Assembly (NCBI GenBank): GCA_033238645.1
Contig: BQXR01000005.1
Location: 1 to 64,000 of the forward strand
DNA: 64,000 nucleotides
From: Thiomicrorhabdus sp033238645
GTDB lineage: Bacteria; Pseudomonadota; Gammaproteobacteria; Thiomicrospirales; Thiomicrospiraceae
Direction of reading: 5' to 3'
Shown: one piece after another, positions 16,883-25,765 of the stretch
How positions within the stretch are numbered: the first letter of the stretch is position 1
How the letters are laid out: each line of letters opens with the position of its first letter
The notes under the pieces: generated by a model
Told to the model about the DNA's origin: nothing
The model's input: only the letters and a program-made list of their open reading frames with translations
The model's database searches: none
Made by a program: the position numbers and the translations under genes

Positions 16883-18511
16883 TTACTCTACATAATGGCT
16901 TGTCATCGGATAACGTCTATCACGCCCGAAAGCACGTTGGGTAATTTTGATACCTGGTGCTGCTTGACGTCTCTTATATTCACTTCGATCAATCATGCGA
17001 ATCACACGACGCACTTCGTACTCAGGATAGCCTAATTCAACAATCTCTTCCGGTGACTTATCAAGCTTTACATAAGCCTTAATAATTGCATCCAAAATAT
17101 CATAATCAGGTAGAGAGTCTTGGTCCACCTGATCAGGACGCAACTCTGCTGAAGGTGGTCGCATAATCACTCTCTCTGGAATCGCTGGTGACACACTGTT
17201 GCGGTACTCTGCCAGACGATAAACCAGCGTTTTAGGCACATCTTTAAGAGGTGAAAAACCACCCACCATATCACCATAAAGAGTGGAGTAGCCAACAGCA
17301 ACTTCACTCTTATTACTGGTTGCCAGCACCATCTTGCCCGTTTTATTAGAGATCGCCATTAAGATGGTTCCTCTAATTCTTGCCTGTAAATTCTCTTCGG
17401 TAATATCAGATTCAGTCCCAGCAAAAGTCTCTGACAACGCAGATTCAAAAGCTAAGTAACTGGCTTCAATTGAAATCGACTGATACTTAACCCCCAGTAA
17501 TTTAGCCTGTTCAGCAGCATCCTCTTTACTCATATCTGCGGTATATCTAAACGGCATCATCACCGCTTCTACCTTATCTGCACCTAGTGCATCAACCGCA
17601 ATCGCAAGCGTTAAGGCGGAATCAATTCCGCCCGACAGTCCTAGTAGAACGCCAGGAAAACCATTCTTAGCAACATAGTCTTTAACGCCCATAATCAGTG
17701 CTTGATAGACTCGCGCTTCATCATGGAATAAATCAGCCTGTTCACCTGGTAACATCACCACAGAGTCAGACTGTTTCATTAAATGAACAGGGGTTAAAGC
17801 AGTGGCAAACTCAGGGCTTTGAACACAAACATCCCCATCCGCACTGATCGCAAAAGAGCCGCCATCAAAGACCAACTCATCCTGACCACCGACCTGATTT
17901 ACATAGATAATTGGGGTTTTAATTTCATCGATACGACGTGCAACAGTTTGAATACGATCTTTATGTTTCTCTTGTGAAAATGGTGATGCATTTAAGGTTA
18001 GGATAATATCCGCCCCTGCATCTCTTGTTTGTGTGCAGGGTGTTATCTTCCAAATATCTTCACAGATTAATAGACCAAAACGGATGCCTTTATACTCCAT
18101 CACACAAGGCTGATTACCCGCATCAAAATAGCGACGTTCATCAAATACACTATAGTTAGGCAGGTTTTGCTTCATATAACTGGCTTGAATCATGCCATCG
18201 GCTATCCAAGCAGCCATATTAAAGCGCTCACCCAGATCATCCTTCATTGGATAGCCAATGACACAAACAATATCTGTCATCGCTAAAGCGATATCTGAAA
18301 GCGCTTTATTGACCTTTGGATAAAGCCCCTCTCTCAGCAATAAATCTTCAGGCGGGTATCCCGTAATGGTCATCTCAGGAAAAACAACTATATCGGCATT
18401 ATGACTTTTTTTAGCGGCTTCCGCGGCTTCAATAATACGCGTTACATTACCTGAAATATCTCCAACAACTGGATCTATTTGAGCCATTACGACAATTACA
18501 TTCTGCGTCAT
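16883..18511 (-). CDS. nadE: Glutamine-dependent NAD+ synthetase
   Basis: Converts deamido-NAD to NAD using glutamine ammonia and ATP. 542 residues with two domains. Residues 1-260 are a nitrilase-fold glutaminase with the triad Glu (FPEMTITGYPPEDL, near 45), Lys (MKQNLPNY, near 113) and Cys (LLICEDIW, near 150). Residues about 270-542 form the synthetase with the PP-loop LGLSGGIDSALTLAIA. It starts 55 bases downstream of sucD on the same strand, probably in one transcription unit with sucCD. Confidence 0.96.
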   Translation of the reverse strand: MTQNVIVVMAQIDPVVGDISGNVTRIIEAAEAAKKSHNADIVVFPEMTITGYPPEDLLLREGLYPKVNKALSDIALAMTDIVCVIGYPMKDDLGERFNMAAWIADGMIQASYMKQNLPNYSVFDERRYFDAGNQPCVMEYKGIRFGLLICEDIWKITPCTQTRDAGADIILTLNASPFSQEKHKDRIQTVARRIDEIKTPIIYVNQVGGQDELVFDGGSFAISADGDVCVQSPEFATALTPVHLMKQSDSVVMLPGEQADLFHDEARVYQALIMGVKDYVAKNGFPGVLLGLSGGIDSALTLAIAVDALGADKVEAVMMPFRYTADMSKEDAAEQAKLLGVKYQSISIEASYLAFESALSETFAGTESDITEENLQARIRGTILMAISNKTGKMVLATSNKSEVAVGYSTLYGDMVGGFSPLKDVPKTLVYRLAEYRNSVSPAIPERVIMRPPSAELRPDQVDQDSLPDYDILDAIIKAYVKLDKSPEEIVELGYPEYEVRRVIRMIDRSEYKRRQAAPGIKITQRAFGRDRRYPMTSHYVE

Positions 18512-18566
18512 AAAAGTGGATCTCTTATCTGATTAATCAATTTTTGAACCTGTAAAAGCAACTTAC

Positions 18567-19445
18567 TTAAAGTGCTTTTAACATCGCCTCGCCCAAATCA
18601 GCAGGAGATGCAACGATCGTCACACCCGCAGATTTTAGTGCTGCAAATTTTGCTTCTGCTGTGCCTTTACCACCACTCACAATGGCACCCGCATGACCCA
18701 TGCGTTTTCCAGCCGGAGCAGTGACTCCAGCGATATAAGCAACAACAGGTTTAGTCACATGTGCTTTAATAAATTCAGCCGCATCTTCTTCAGCCTGACC
18801 ACCTATCTCACCGACCATAATAATCCCTTCAGTCTGCGGATCATTTTGAAAAAGTTCTAAGCAGTCAATAAAGTCCATACCTTGAATGGGATCACCACCG
18901 ATCCCAACACAAGTTGATTGACCTAAGCCATTCTGAGTTGTCTGGTGAACAGCTTCATAGGTCAGCGTACCAGAACGAGACACTACACCGATCTTACCAG
19001 GTAGGTGAATGTGCCCTGGCATAATACCTATCTTACAACCATTATCATGGTCGCCTGGCGTAATTAAACCTGGGCAGTTTGGCCCGATTAAATAGGCTTC
19101 TGACTTATCTAAAACCGCACGTACCGTCAGCATATCTGCAACAGGAATCCCTTCCGTAATACAGGTAATAACTTTAATCCCAGCCATAATCGCTTCGATA
19201 ATTGAATCTGCGGCAAAAGCGGGCGGTACATAGATCATTGATGCTTCTGCACCCGTCTGTTCTACGGCCTCTTTAACGGTATTAAAAACGGGTAGCTCTA
19301 GATGTGTCTGTCCACCTTTACCTGGCGTGACGCCTCCGACCATTTTTGTACCATAGGAGATCGCTTGTTCAGAGTGAAAAGAACCCTGTTTACCCGTAAA
19401 TCCTTGGCAAATTACTTTAGTGTCGTTATCAATTAAAATGCTCAT
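18567..19445 (-). CDS. sucD: Succinyl-CoA synthetase alpha subunit
   Basis: CoA-binding and phosphohistidine-carrying subunit of the ADP/GDP-forming ligase. 292 residues. CoA site: GFTGKQGSFH and VGGVTPGKGGQTHLELPVF; catalytic His in KRMGHAGAIVSG near residue 247. IGPNCPGLITP and SRSGTLTYE are family strings. AGGGAAGTAATA precedes the ATG, only two bases after the sucC stop, so the two are translationally coupled. Malate-CoA ligase MtkB is a close relative; nothing nearby (no malyl-CoA lyase or serine-cycle genes) favours it. Confidence 0.93.
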   Translation of the reverse strand: MSILIDNDTKVICQGFTGKQGSFHSEQAISYGTKMVGGVTPGKGGQTHLELPVFNTVKEAVEQTGAEASMIYVPPAFAADSIIEAIMAGIKVITCITEGIPVADMLTVRAVLDKSEAYLIGPNCPGLITPGDHDNGCKIGIMPGHIHLPGKIGVVSRSGTLTYEAVHQTTQNGLGQSTCVGIGGDPIQGMDFIDCLELFQNDPQTEGIIMVGEIGGQAEEDAAEFIKAHVTKPVVAYIAGVTAPAGKRMGHAGAIVSGGKGTAEAKFAALKSAGVTIVASPADLGEAMLKAL

Positions 19446-19447
19446 TA

Positions 19448-20611
19448 TTACTTCCCTGCTACTTCTACAACTTTCGCTGCGGCGTCTGCCAAACCATCTG
19501 CGGTGATAATTCTTAAACCACTTTGCGCTAAAATCTCTCGGCCTAGCTCAACATTAGTCCCTTCTAAACGAACCACAACCGGAATGGTTAAACCCACCTC
19601 TTGTACCGCTTGAATAATCCCTTCTGCGATCAGATCACAGCGGACAATACCACCAAAGATATTAACTAAAATCGACTTCACTTCAGATGAGGATAAGATC
19701 AACTTAAATGCTTCAGAGACACGATCAGGCGTTGCTCCCCCACCAACATCCAAGAAGTTTGCAGGCTCACCACCATTTAACTTAATTAGATCCATCGTGG
19801 CCATTGCTAGCCCTGCCCCATTCACCATACAACCAATATCACCCTCTAATGCGATATAGTTCAGCTGATTTTGTGAGGCTTTCGCTTCACGCTCATCTTC
19901 TTGAGAGAAATCTCGCATCTCAACCAAAGCAGGCTGGCGATACAATGCATTAGAGTCAATACTGACCTTCGCATCTAAAGCGATCAGCTTATTGTCTGCT
20001 GTACGGATCAAAGGATTAATCTCCACTTGAGAGACATCCTTATCCAAAGCCAACTGGTAGAACTGCTTCATCAGTGATCCGATCTGTTTAAAAGCTTCCG
20101 CCTTAAGGCCTAAAGCAAATCCAACTTCACGACACTGGTAAGGCATAACCCCAACGGTAGGATCAATATGAATAGATAGGATTTTCTCAGGAGACGTTTC
20201 AGCCACTTCTTCGATATCCATTCCACCTGCAGCAGAGATTACAAAGGTATGCGTGCGTGTGACACGATCAATCACTAAACTTAAATATAGCTCATCTTCA
20301 ATGGCCAAAGTTTCTTCAATTAACAAACTGTTAATTGGCAACTTCTTGCCCGCTGTCTGAATAGTTGCCAAAGAACTCCCTAACAGTTCACCAGCAACTT
20401 GAGCGGCTTCTTCACGTGTCTTAACCAGCTTAACACCGCCCGCTTTACCACGTGCGCCCGCATGGATTTGAGCTTTAACCACCCAACCATCACTGTCAAT
20501 GCTGTTTAATGCGGTATCCAACTCATTCAGTTGAGTAATAAGATAACCTTTAGGAACCCCAATGCCATATTCGGCAAAAAGCGCTTTAGACTGATATTCG
20601 TGTAAATTCAT
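19448..20611 (-). CDS. sucC: Succinyl-CoA synthetase beta subunit
   Basis: ATP-grasp nucleotide-binding subunit. About 387 residues from the ATG at 20611, which gives the family start MNLHEYQSKALFAEYGI; an ATG seven codons upstream would add an atypical MLETLLY. GGAG is about 12 bases upstream. ATP-grasp strings include KAQIHAGARGKAGGVK near 45-60, QVEINPLI near 195 and the GGGATPDRV loop near 265. sucCD would supply the substrate-level phosphorylation or succinyl-CoA step of the TCA cycle. No sucAB is in the window. Confidence 0.95.
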   Translation of the reverse strand: MNLHEYQSKALFAEYGIGVPKGYLITQLNELDTALNSIDSDGWVVKAQIHAGARGKAGGVKLVKTREEAAQVAGELLGSSLATIQTAGKKLPINSLLIEETLAIEDELYLSLVIDRVTRTHTFVISAAGGMDIEEVAETSPEKILSIHIDPTVGVMPYQCREVGFALGLKAEAFKQIGSLMKQFYQLALDKDVSQVEINPLIRTADNKLIALDAKVSIDSNALYRQPALVEMRDFSQEDEREAKASQNQLNYIALEGDIGCMVNGAGLAMATMDLIKLNGGEPANFLDVGGGATPDRVSEAFKLILSSSEVKSILVNIFGGIVRCDLIAEGIIQAVQEVGLTIPVVVRLEGTNVELGREILAQSGLRIITADGLADAAAKVVEVAGK

Positions 20612-20783
20612 GTAAAGAAGTGTCTCCAACATCTACCTGAAGCTGTGATTTTAATCAGCAACGACTCAGGATTTTGATAAGATGAATTAAAAGATAAAAA
20701 TTGCTTTTATTGTATGATTTTTAGAGGAAAATTGCATCACTAATTCAGATAGAAAACGCTGTATAATCGGCTTTATATCTACT

Positions 20784-20825
20784 TATTGGCTCCCCCCCCC
20801 TGCTCAATATTTATAAAAGCCAATA
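20784..20825 (+). repeat. C9 motif inside a hairpin, upstream of the 20866 gene
   Basis: TATTGGCT (20784-20791) is the inverted complement of AGCCAATA (20818-20825). The loop holds nine Cs (20792-20800) and TGCTCAATATTTATAAA. A TATAAT lies 17 bases before it (20762-20767), so the hairpin would be in the 5' leader of the downstream gene if that is its -10. Confidence 0.75.
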
Positions 20826-20865
20826 GATAACCGTAATATATTTAAAAGATAACCAAGGGAAACCT

Positions 20866-21141
20866 ATGAGAGCTATTGTTTTTTTACTACTTGTTGTACT
20901 CGTTTTTCTGATCATTCGGTTTGTATTAAATCGGATTATTGAGATTCGTAGCAAGCTACGCGAGGCAGAAGGTCATTTAGAGGATTCTAGCCAGAGTCGT
21001 CCAGAAACGATGGTGAAATGTGCCTTCTGCAGTGTACACTTACCTGAATCAAGCGCTTACCATGAAGGTGATGATGCTTTTTGTAGCCAAGCTCATATGC
21101 AAGAGTTTAAAGACAAGCAGGCTAATGAGTCGTCTGACTAA
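20866..21141 (+). CDS. Small membrane protein with Cys motif (PP0621-like)
   Basis: 91 residues: one N-terminal transmembrane helix (about 3-23, very hydrophobic), a short charged helix, then CAFCSVHLPESSAYHEG ... FCSQAHMQEF. The CxxC, His and CxxxH arrangement resembles a treble-clef or TRASH-like metal site. Such N-anchored proteins are conserved in gammaproteobacteria without known function (PP0621 family by pattern). Upstream AAGGGAAACCT supports the start. Convergent with the FKBP gene. Confidence 0.8.
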   Translation: MRAIVFLLLVVLVFLIIRFVLNRIIEIRSKLREAEGHLEDSSQSRPETMVKCAFCSVHLPESSAYHEGDDAFCSQAHMQEFKDKQANESSD

Positions 21142-21157
21142 TTACTCAGACTGGTTA

Positions 21158-21625
21158 CTAAGACTCATTGTGAATTGCTTTAATTGTGGCCGTAAATTGA
21201 ACCGTTACGTCTGCTAAAGGGTGATTGAAATTAACAACAACCGACTCATCCTTAATCTCATGCACCGTACCAGGGATCTCTTCCCCTGTTGGTGTATTAA
21301 AACCAATCACAAAACCAGGTTCTAAATCCATCTCTTTAGGGAACTCACTACGCGGCATCTCTTGAAAGTTATTAGGGTCTGACAGACCAAAAGCACGCTC
21401 TGGTGATAGGGTCAGTTTAGCGGTTGTGCCTAACTCCAACCCCACTAACATCTCTTCTAGCTTATGAACAAAAGTACCATCACCTAAAGTAAACCTTAAC
21501 GTCTCATCGCCTTGCGTCTCCTCAACAACGGTACCATCTAGCAATGCTAGCTTGAAGGAGATCTCAATATCACTTGCCTCAGTCACCGTTAGTAAAGGAT
21601 GTTTATTGATTCCTTGGTCGGTCAT
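21158..21625 (-). CDS. fkpB: FKBP-type peptidyl-prolyl isomerase, FkpB/SlpA-like
   Basis: 155-residue cytoplasmic prolyl isomerase. The FKBP fold is split by an inserted flap: LLDGTVVEE ... FTLGDGTFVHKLEEMLVGLELG, then PERAFGLSDPNNFQEMPRSEFP, then NHPLADVTVQF. This matches FkpB (SlpA) rather than metal-binding SlyD, since no His-rich tail exists. It starts five bases after the stop of the diguanylate cyclase gene with AAAGGATAAATGAC as its ribosome site, so both are cotranscribed. In E. coli fkpB precedes ispH; ispH is not here. Confidence 0.88.
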   Translation of the reverse strand: MTDQGINKHPLLTVTEASDIEISFKLALLDGTVVEETQGDETLRFTLGDGTFVHKLEEMLVGLELGTTAKLTLSPERAFGLSDPNNFQEMPRSEFPKEMDLEPGFVIGFNTPTGEEIPGTVHEIKDESVVVNFNHPLADVTVQFTATIKAIHNES

Positions 21626-21630
21626 GTCAT

Positions 21631-22923
21631 TTATCCTTTTGGTACGGGCTTTTTCTTGGCCGTTGTCTTTGTTGTTCTCTTTGCCGCTGTCTTTGCCACT
21701 TTCTTAACAGCAGGCTTACGTTTTACAGCTTTAGCGGGTTCTTTTTTAGGGTTTGTACCACTCTCAACCACCATATTACGTCCCGCTTCTTTAGCGACAT
21801 ACAGACCTTCATCCGCATACTTCAAAACATCCATTGCAGTTTTAAATTCTTTACCAGATACCGCGACCCCCACACTAATGGTCACTTTGGTCTGTACTAA
21901 CTTACCATCGCACTTAAACTCTAGTTCCTCAGCAGCAACCGCAGCACGCAGATGTTCTAGTTCAGGCATCACCTCTTCGACCGTTTTACCTGTAAAGAGC
22001 AGCGTAAACTCCTCACCCCCATAACGATAGGCTTTACCGCCTGAAACGCTATTTAAGACCGTGGCCACTCTGCGTAGAACATCATCTCCAACATCGTGAC
22101 CATAACTGTCATTGAACTTTTTAAAATGGTCAATATCGACCATCGCCAAAACATACTTTCGTCCTAGCCCTAAAAAAGCTTCCATTAAAGCTCTACGTCC
22201 ATAAAGCCCAGTAAGCTCGTCAGTATAGGCAATGTGATGTGAATCAAAGACCACCGATAATATGATAATAATAGCGGCAAAGGTTGAGATCCAGGCCAAC
22301 ACCCCCTGCTCAAAAACTAAATTCAAACCATAGGCCATTAAGATAAGCACAAAGATAACTGCATGATAGAGCACTTTAAATGACTTACCTTTTAGCTTAA
22401 TAGACAAAAAGAATCCCGCGATTAAAAACATTAAACCGCCTGCAAATGGCAGATTAAGGTAAGGGGTATCGGGCATAATTGGTGCACTAATATACTCAAC
22501 CCACTGGAAAGGCAATTCAGTCACTAACCAGTAGATCAAGGCCGCCTGCAATAGAAGCAGCGTTACAACAAAACCATCATAGGCTTTATTGTAGACACCC
22601 TTCTCAGGCAACCAAATCCATATCACTAAATTTAAAGGCAGTAAAACACTTAATGCGGGAAATAGAACAGAGCCCATTAAATTCGCTTCAGAAGAAGGTA
22701 CAAAGTAGAGCAAGATCAGGTTTACAGCACCAATACAAAGCAGAATCAACAACGGCTGAATACGATTTAACCACAAGGTGATAAATACGCCTAAAGCAAC
22801 AACGATATAGGGCATTGAGATAATGATCGTACGAATAGAGTCTGACCAATAGGTAATTTGAGTAGACTGCCAAATGGCAAAAATAGCGACGGTAAATAAC
22901 CAAATATAATGCTTTAGTACCAT
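21631..22923 (-). CDS. Membrane diguanylate cyclase with Lys/Ala-rich C-terminal tail
   Basis: 430 residues. Residues about 1-220 contain roughly seven hydrophobic segments with no recognised sensor signature. A GGDEF domain follows (about 235-385): DELTGLYGRR, then the active loop RYGGEEFTLLF, so the GG(D/E)EF active site is intact and should make cyclic di-GMP. After the domain a tail of about 40 residues is built of Lys, Ala, Pro and Thr (for example KKVAKTAAKRTTKTTAKKK), like histone-H1-type proteins. No EAL domain. Coupled to the downstream fkpB. A C5 motif copy lies inside at 22302. Confidence 0.9.
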   Translation of the reverse strand: MVLKHYIWLFTVAIFAIWQSTQITYWSDSIRTIIISMPYIVVALGVFITLWLNRIQPLLILLCIGAVNLILLYFVPSSEANLMGSVLFPALSVLLPLNLVIWIWLPEKGVYNKAYDGFVVTLLLLQAALIYWLVTELPFQWVEYISAPIMPDTPYLNLPFAGGLMFLIAGFFLSIKLKGKSFKVLYHAVIFVLILMAYGLNLVFEQGVLAWISTFAAIIIILSVVFDSHHIAYTDELTGLYGRRALMEAFLGLGRKYVLAMVDIDHFKKFNDSYGHDVGDDVLRRVATVLNSVSGGKAYRYGGEEFTLLFTGKTVEEVMPELEHLRAAVAAEELEFKCDGKLVQTKVTISVGVAVSGKEFKTAMDVLKYADEGLYVAKEAGRNMVVESGTNPKKEPAKAVKRKPAVKKVAKTAAKRTTKTTAKKKPVPKG

Positions 22924-22990
22924 ATAAGCACGCTTTCCTTAAAGGATTGATACCGCCACTAGACAGTAAACTGATGACTCTAAAAACTTA

Positions 22991-23026
22991 AAAAAAAAGC
23001 CACATCAATATTATGTGGCTTTTACA
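22991..23026. terminator. Bidirectional hairpin terminator
   Basis: AAAAGCCACAT pairs with ATGTGGCTTTT around CAATATT. On the minus strand the T-run ends the lipoprotein gene region; an 8-A run gives a U-tract after the stem for that strand. Confidence 0.85.
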
Positions 23027-23087
23027 ACTTATGACCGATTATGACCTGTTCTGACCAGCTCCTGATCTGCTCGGATCACTCATAATG

Positions 23088-23522
23088 TTAGGTTTTACCA
23101 AATAGACTAAATGGCTCATAAGGGACATCTTCACATCTTATACGCCACTCTAAAGCATAACCACAACTCGCGTCATTGGCACACTCACTATGTGTATCAG
23201 CAAACTTGCCCATCTTAAGTGCTTGGCGACTGTCATAGACATAACCACCAGGGCAAACTTCACGCGCTTTTGAACGCAGAGACCAGCTATCAAAAGTAGT
23301 CACAGGCTCATGATAAAACTCAGTCAGATGAAAGGTTTTTTCATTCATTTTCTTCGTTTGAACATTGCCCGTTAGGGATTGTAAACTGTCGCCAGCAGAC
23401 ACCATTCCACTGCCTACGCTATCGACACTGCTATCAATCGTCGAACAACCTGATAGCAAGGCAACGCCTACTACTAAAAGAAGTCTTCTTAAACCTGCTT
23501 GCTTAAATTTAACGCTATTCAT
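23088..23522 (-). CDS. Hypothetical lipoprotein
   Basis: 144 residues. Signal peptide with positively charged start (KFKQAGLRR), hydrophobic core and lipobox LLSGC, so probably an envelope lipoprotein; residue +2 is Ser, which favours outer-membrane sorting. The mature part has paired cysteines (VCPGGYVYD, ECANDASCGYALEWRIRC) that may form disulfides. No family recognised. First described of three small exported proteins in a minus-strand run (23088-24250). Confidence 0.8.
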   Translation of the reverse strand: MNSVKFKQAGLRRLLLVVGVALLSGCSTIDSSVDSVGSGMVSAGDSLQSLTGNVQTKKMNEKTFHLTEFYHEPVTTFDSWSLRSKAREVCPGGYVYDSRQALKMGKFADTHSECANDASCGYALEWRIRCEDVPYEPFSLFGKT

Positions 23523-23608
23523 TGTGACTTAATTTAACTCTATAAAATAATGGAAGAATCATATCAAAATTCGCTCTATTAAGCGTATTTTTATTCGATT
23601 GATTCACT

Positions 23609-23923
23609 TTAAGGTAAGCTCGAAAGCACTTCTTCTTTAACACCCACTTCAGCGATAACAAAACATAAATTGGTATGGAGTTTTTTACCATTGATCAGCA
23701 GAGAGGTACCATTAATATCTTCTGGATTAATACGAACATCCCCCCTATATGACTTAATCAACTTACCCGTCATACAACTATAAAGCTCTACTTTACGATC
23801 CAAACCAAGCCAGTCAGACTGTAAATTCTTGGCACTATTTGCTACTTTCTCACAACCTGTTAACGCGGTGAGACCTAAAACAAGCCCTATTGCTAAAACT
23901 ATCTTAATCACTTGAGTATTCAT
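23609..23923 (-). CDS. Hypothetical small lipoprotein
   Basis: 104 residues with a clear signal peptide and lipobox LTGC (about residues 21-24). The mature part is short; two Cys (SCMTG and LCFVI) may pair. Function unknown. Its start codon is only three bases from a run of nine G on the coding strand (GAACA-G9-TAA-ATG), which occupies the Shine-Dalgarno position. Slippage in this run could alter translation. It lies between two other small exported-protein genes. Confidence 0.8.
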   Translation of the reverse strand: MNTQVIKIVLAIGLVLGLTALTGCEKVANSAKNLQSDWLGLDRKVELYSCMTGKLIKSYRGDVRINPEDINGTSLLINGKKLHTNLCFVIAEVGVKEEVLSSLP

Positions 23924-23926
23924 TTA

Positions 23927-23945
23927 CCCCCCCCCTGTTCAAAAA
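23927..23945 (+). repeat. C-tract motif copy (C9-TGTTCAAAAAC) at a ribosome-binding site
   Basis: Nine Cs at 23927-23935 followed by TGTTCAAAAAC. Seen from the minus strand it is a G9 run ending three bases before the ATG of the small lipoprotein gene. Confidence 0.85.
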
Positions 23946-23947
23946 CT

Positions 23948-24250
23948 TTACTCATCAAAAAGGCCATGTTCATCTCTAGAGACTTCAGAAGGGTTGCTCG
24001 CACTCTCTTTAATGCCTTCCCAAGCCTTTCGATAAGTATCCGCTTCACCCAACTTTTTAACATCATCCAACACTTCAGAATCTGCTGCATCGTCTTTTAA
24101 CTCTACTGCTTTATCACTGGTAGAATCCCAAGTAGAAGAGGCCACCTCTTTAGTACCTTGCCACGCATCACTTAACCATGATGCTTGTACTGGCACAGTC
24201 ACCACACCTAACAATACTGTGCTAAGCGCTAAATTTAAAGCCTTTTTCAT
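23948..24250 (-). CDS. Hypothetical periplasmic protein
   Basis: 100 residues. N-terminal signal peptide (MKKALNLALSTVLLGVVTV) with a probable cleavage after VQA. The mature protein is acidic, rich in Trp, Asp, Ser and Lys (SWLSDAWQGTKEVASSTWDS), and predicted helical. No lipobox and no recognised family. Coding-strand AGGAAATAGATAG lies upstream. It is the first gene of a set with the two small lipoproteins that follow. Confidence 0.75.
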   Translation of the reverse strand: MKKALNLALSTVLLGVVTVPVQASWLSDAWQGTKEVASSTWDSTSDKAVELKDDAADSEVLDDVKKLGEADTYRKAWEGIKESASNPSEVSRDEHGLFDE

Positions 24251-24441
24251 CTATCTATTTCCTGTTATTTTGTTTTGCTTACTTTCATACAATCATATAG
24301 ACAATATTTTAAGATTCAAGGCAAAGCAGCGCGTATGTTTTTAACTGAGTTTTAGCCATTAAAAAATTGACACAATAATCATCATGGATAAGATTAAAAT
24401 AGTCACCAAACAATACAGCCAAAACGGATAACCACCCACCG

Positions 24442-25749
24442 ATGCCCACTAAAAAACTGCTTATTATTGGCTACGTCTGGCCTGAGCCCAACTCCTCTGC
24501 CGCTGGTACACGCATGATGCAGTTAATCTCGCTGTTTCAAGCAGAGACATGGCAGATCACCTTTGCCAGCCCCTCTAGACTAGGCGAGCATCGTGTTGAT
24601 CTATCCGCTTTAGACATCACAGAACAGTCTATTGAACTTAACAACTCAAGCTTTGATGCATTTGTAGCCGAGCTGCAACCAGACTTGGTTATTTTTGACC
24701 GCTTTATGATGGAAGAGCAATTTGGTTGGCGTATTGAGAAACAAGTGCCTAATGCTACCAGAGTACTCAACACCGAAGACCTCCACAGCCTAAGGTCCGT
24801 TAGACAGCAGATGGTAAAAGATTATCTAAAGCAGCCAGTCGATCAAACCGATCTTGAACAGATCCCTTTACACGATCCTACATTGCTCTTTAATGAGATG
24901 AGTAAATCAGATTTGGCCAAGCGTGAAATTGCCGCCATTTTTCGTTGTGACTTAACCCTCATGATCTCAGAGTTTGAAATGGCACTATTACAACAGCAGT
25001 TTCAAGTACCAGCTCAACAACTCTGCTACCTGCCTTTTTGCTATCCCGCAGAACTGGCAGAAAAAGCCAACTTAGCTTTTGAACAACGTCAGCACTTTGT
25101 CACCATCGGTAACTTTAGACACGAGCCCAACTGGGATGCGGTGTTATGGTTAAAACAGGAGATATGGCCGCTGATACGCCAGAAACTACCTAATGCAGAA
25201 CTGCATATCTACGGATCATATCCACCCAAAAAAGCCACACAACTGCATAATGACAAACAAGGCTTTAAAGTCCTTGGTTGGGCAGAGGATGCTTTTGAGG
25301 TAATTGGTAGAGCTAAAGTCTGCTTAGCCCCTCTTCGTTTTGGTGCAGGCATTAAGGGAAAACTAGCCGAGGCGATGATCTGTGGCACTCCAAGCATTAC
25401 AACGTCTATTGGTGTGGAATCTATGCAAAACCTAGATGCCACTCATGATGACCATCAGACGTGGCCTGGCACAATTGCCAATAGTAGCCAAGACTTTGCG
25501 CAAGCAGCCATTAAGCTTTACCAAAATGAGGAGGCTTGGTTAAAGGCACAAGCAGTTGGTTTTAACACCGTTAAAACACGCTATATTCAACCAAAGCAGA
25601 GACAACAAGATTTTCTAGGCCAACTACACACAATCACACAATGCCTTCCGGAGCACCGTCAAAGTAATTTCATCGGTGCAATGTTAAATCACCATCACCA
25701 CAAAAGTACTCAATATATGGCACAATGGATAGAAGCAAAAAACCGCTAA
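24442..25749 (+). CDS. Glycosyltransferase, GT-B fold (family 4-like)
   Basis: 435-residue cytoplasmic protein without membrane helices. The N-terminal half begins LLIIGYVWPEPNSSAAGTRM, a GT4-like donor-domain start. The C-terminal half has FVTIGNFRHEPNWDAV, LHIYGSYPP and APLRFGAGIKGKLAEAM, where the Glu in KLAEAM is the usual nucleotide-sugar contact. Acceptor and sugar unknown. It is followed 16 bases later by the VF530-like gene and is not in a polysaccharide cluster. A His run (HHHH) near the C-terminus is unusual. Confidence 0.87.
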   Translation: MPTKKLLIIGYVWPEPNSSAAGTRMMQLISLFQAETWQITFASPSRLGEHRVDLSALDITEQSIELNNSSFDAFVAELQPDLVIFDRFMMEEQFGWRIEKQVPNATRVLNTEDLHSLRSVRQQMVKDYLKQPVDQTDLEQIPLHDPTLLFNEMSKSDLAKREIAAIFRCDLTLMISEFEMALLQQQFQVPAQQLCYLPFCYPAELAEKANLAFEQRQHFVTIGNFRHEPNWDAVLWLKQEIWPLIRQKLPNAELHIYGSYPPKKATQLHNDKQGFKVLGWAEDAFEVIGRAKVCLAPLRFGAGIKGKLAEAMICGTPSITTSIGVESMQNLDATHDDHQTWPGTIANSSQDFAQAAIKLYQNEEAWLKAQAVGFNTVKTRYIQPKQRQQDFLGQLHTITQCLPEHRQSNFIGAMLNHHHHKSTQYMAQWIEAKNR

Positions 25750-25765
25750 ACTGCAAAAAAAACCT

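Noticed and set aside
18567..20611. Reading sucCD as malate-CoA ligase mtkAB
   Set aside because: Sequence strings fit SucC/SucD and no serine-cycle or malyl-CoA lyase genes are nearby.
23029..23085. TATGACC-like repeats after the hairpin at 22991
   Set aside because: Copies are very short (TGACC) and irregular, not above what chance would allow.
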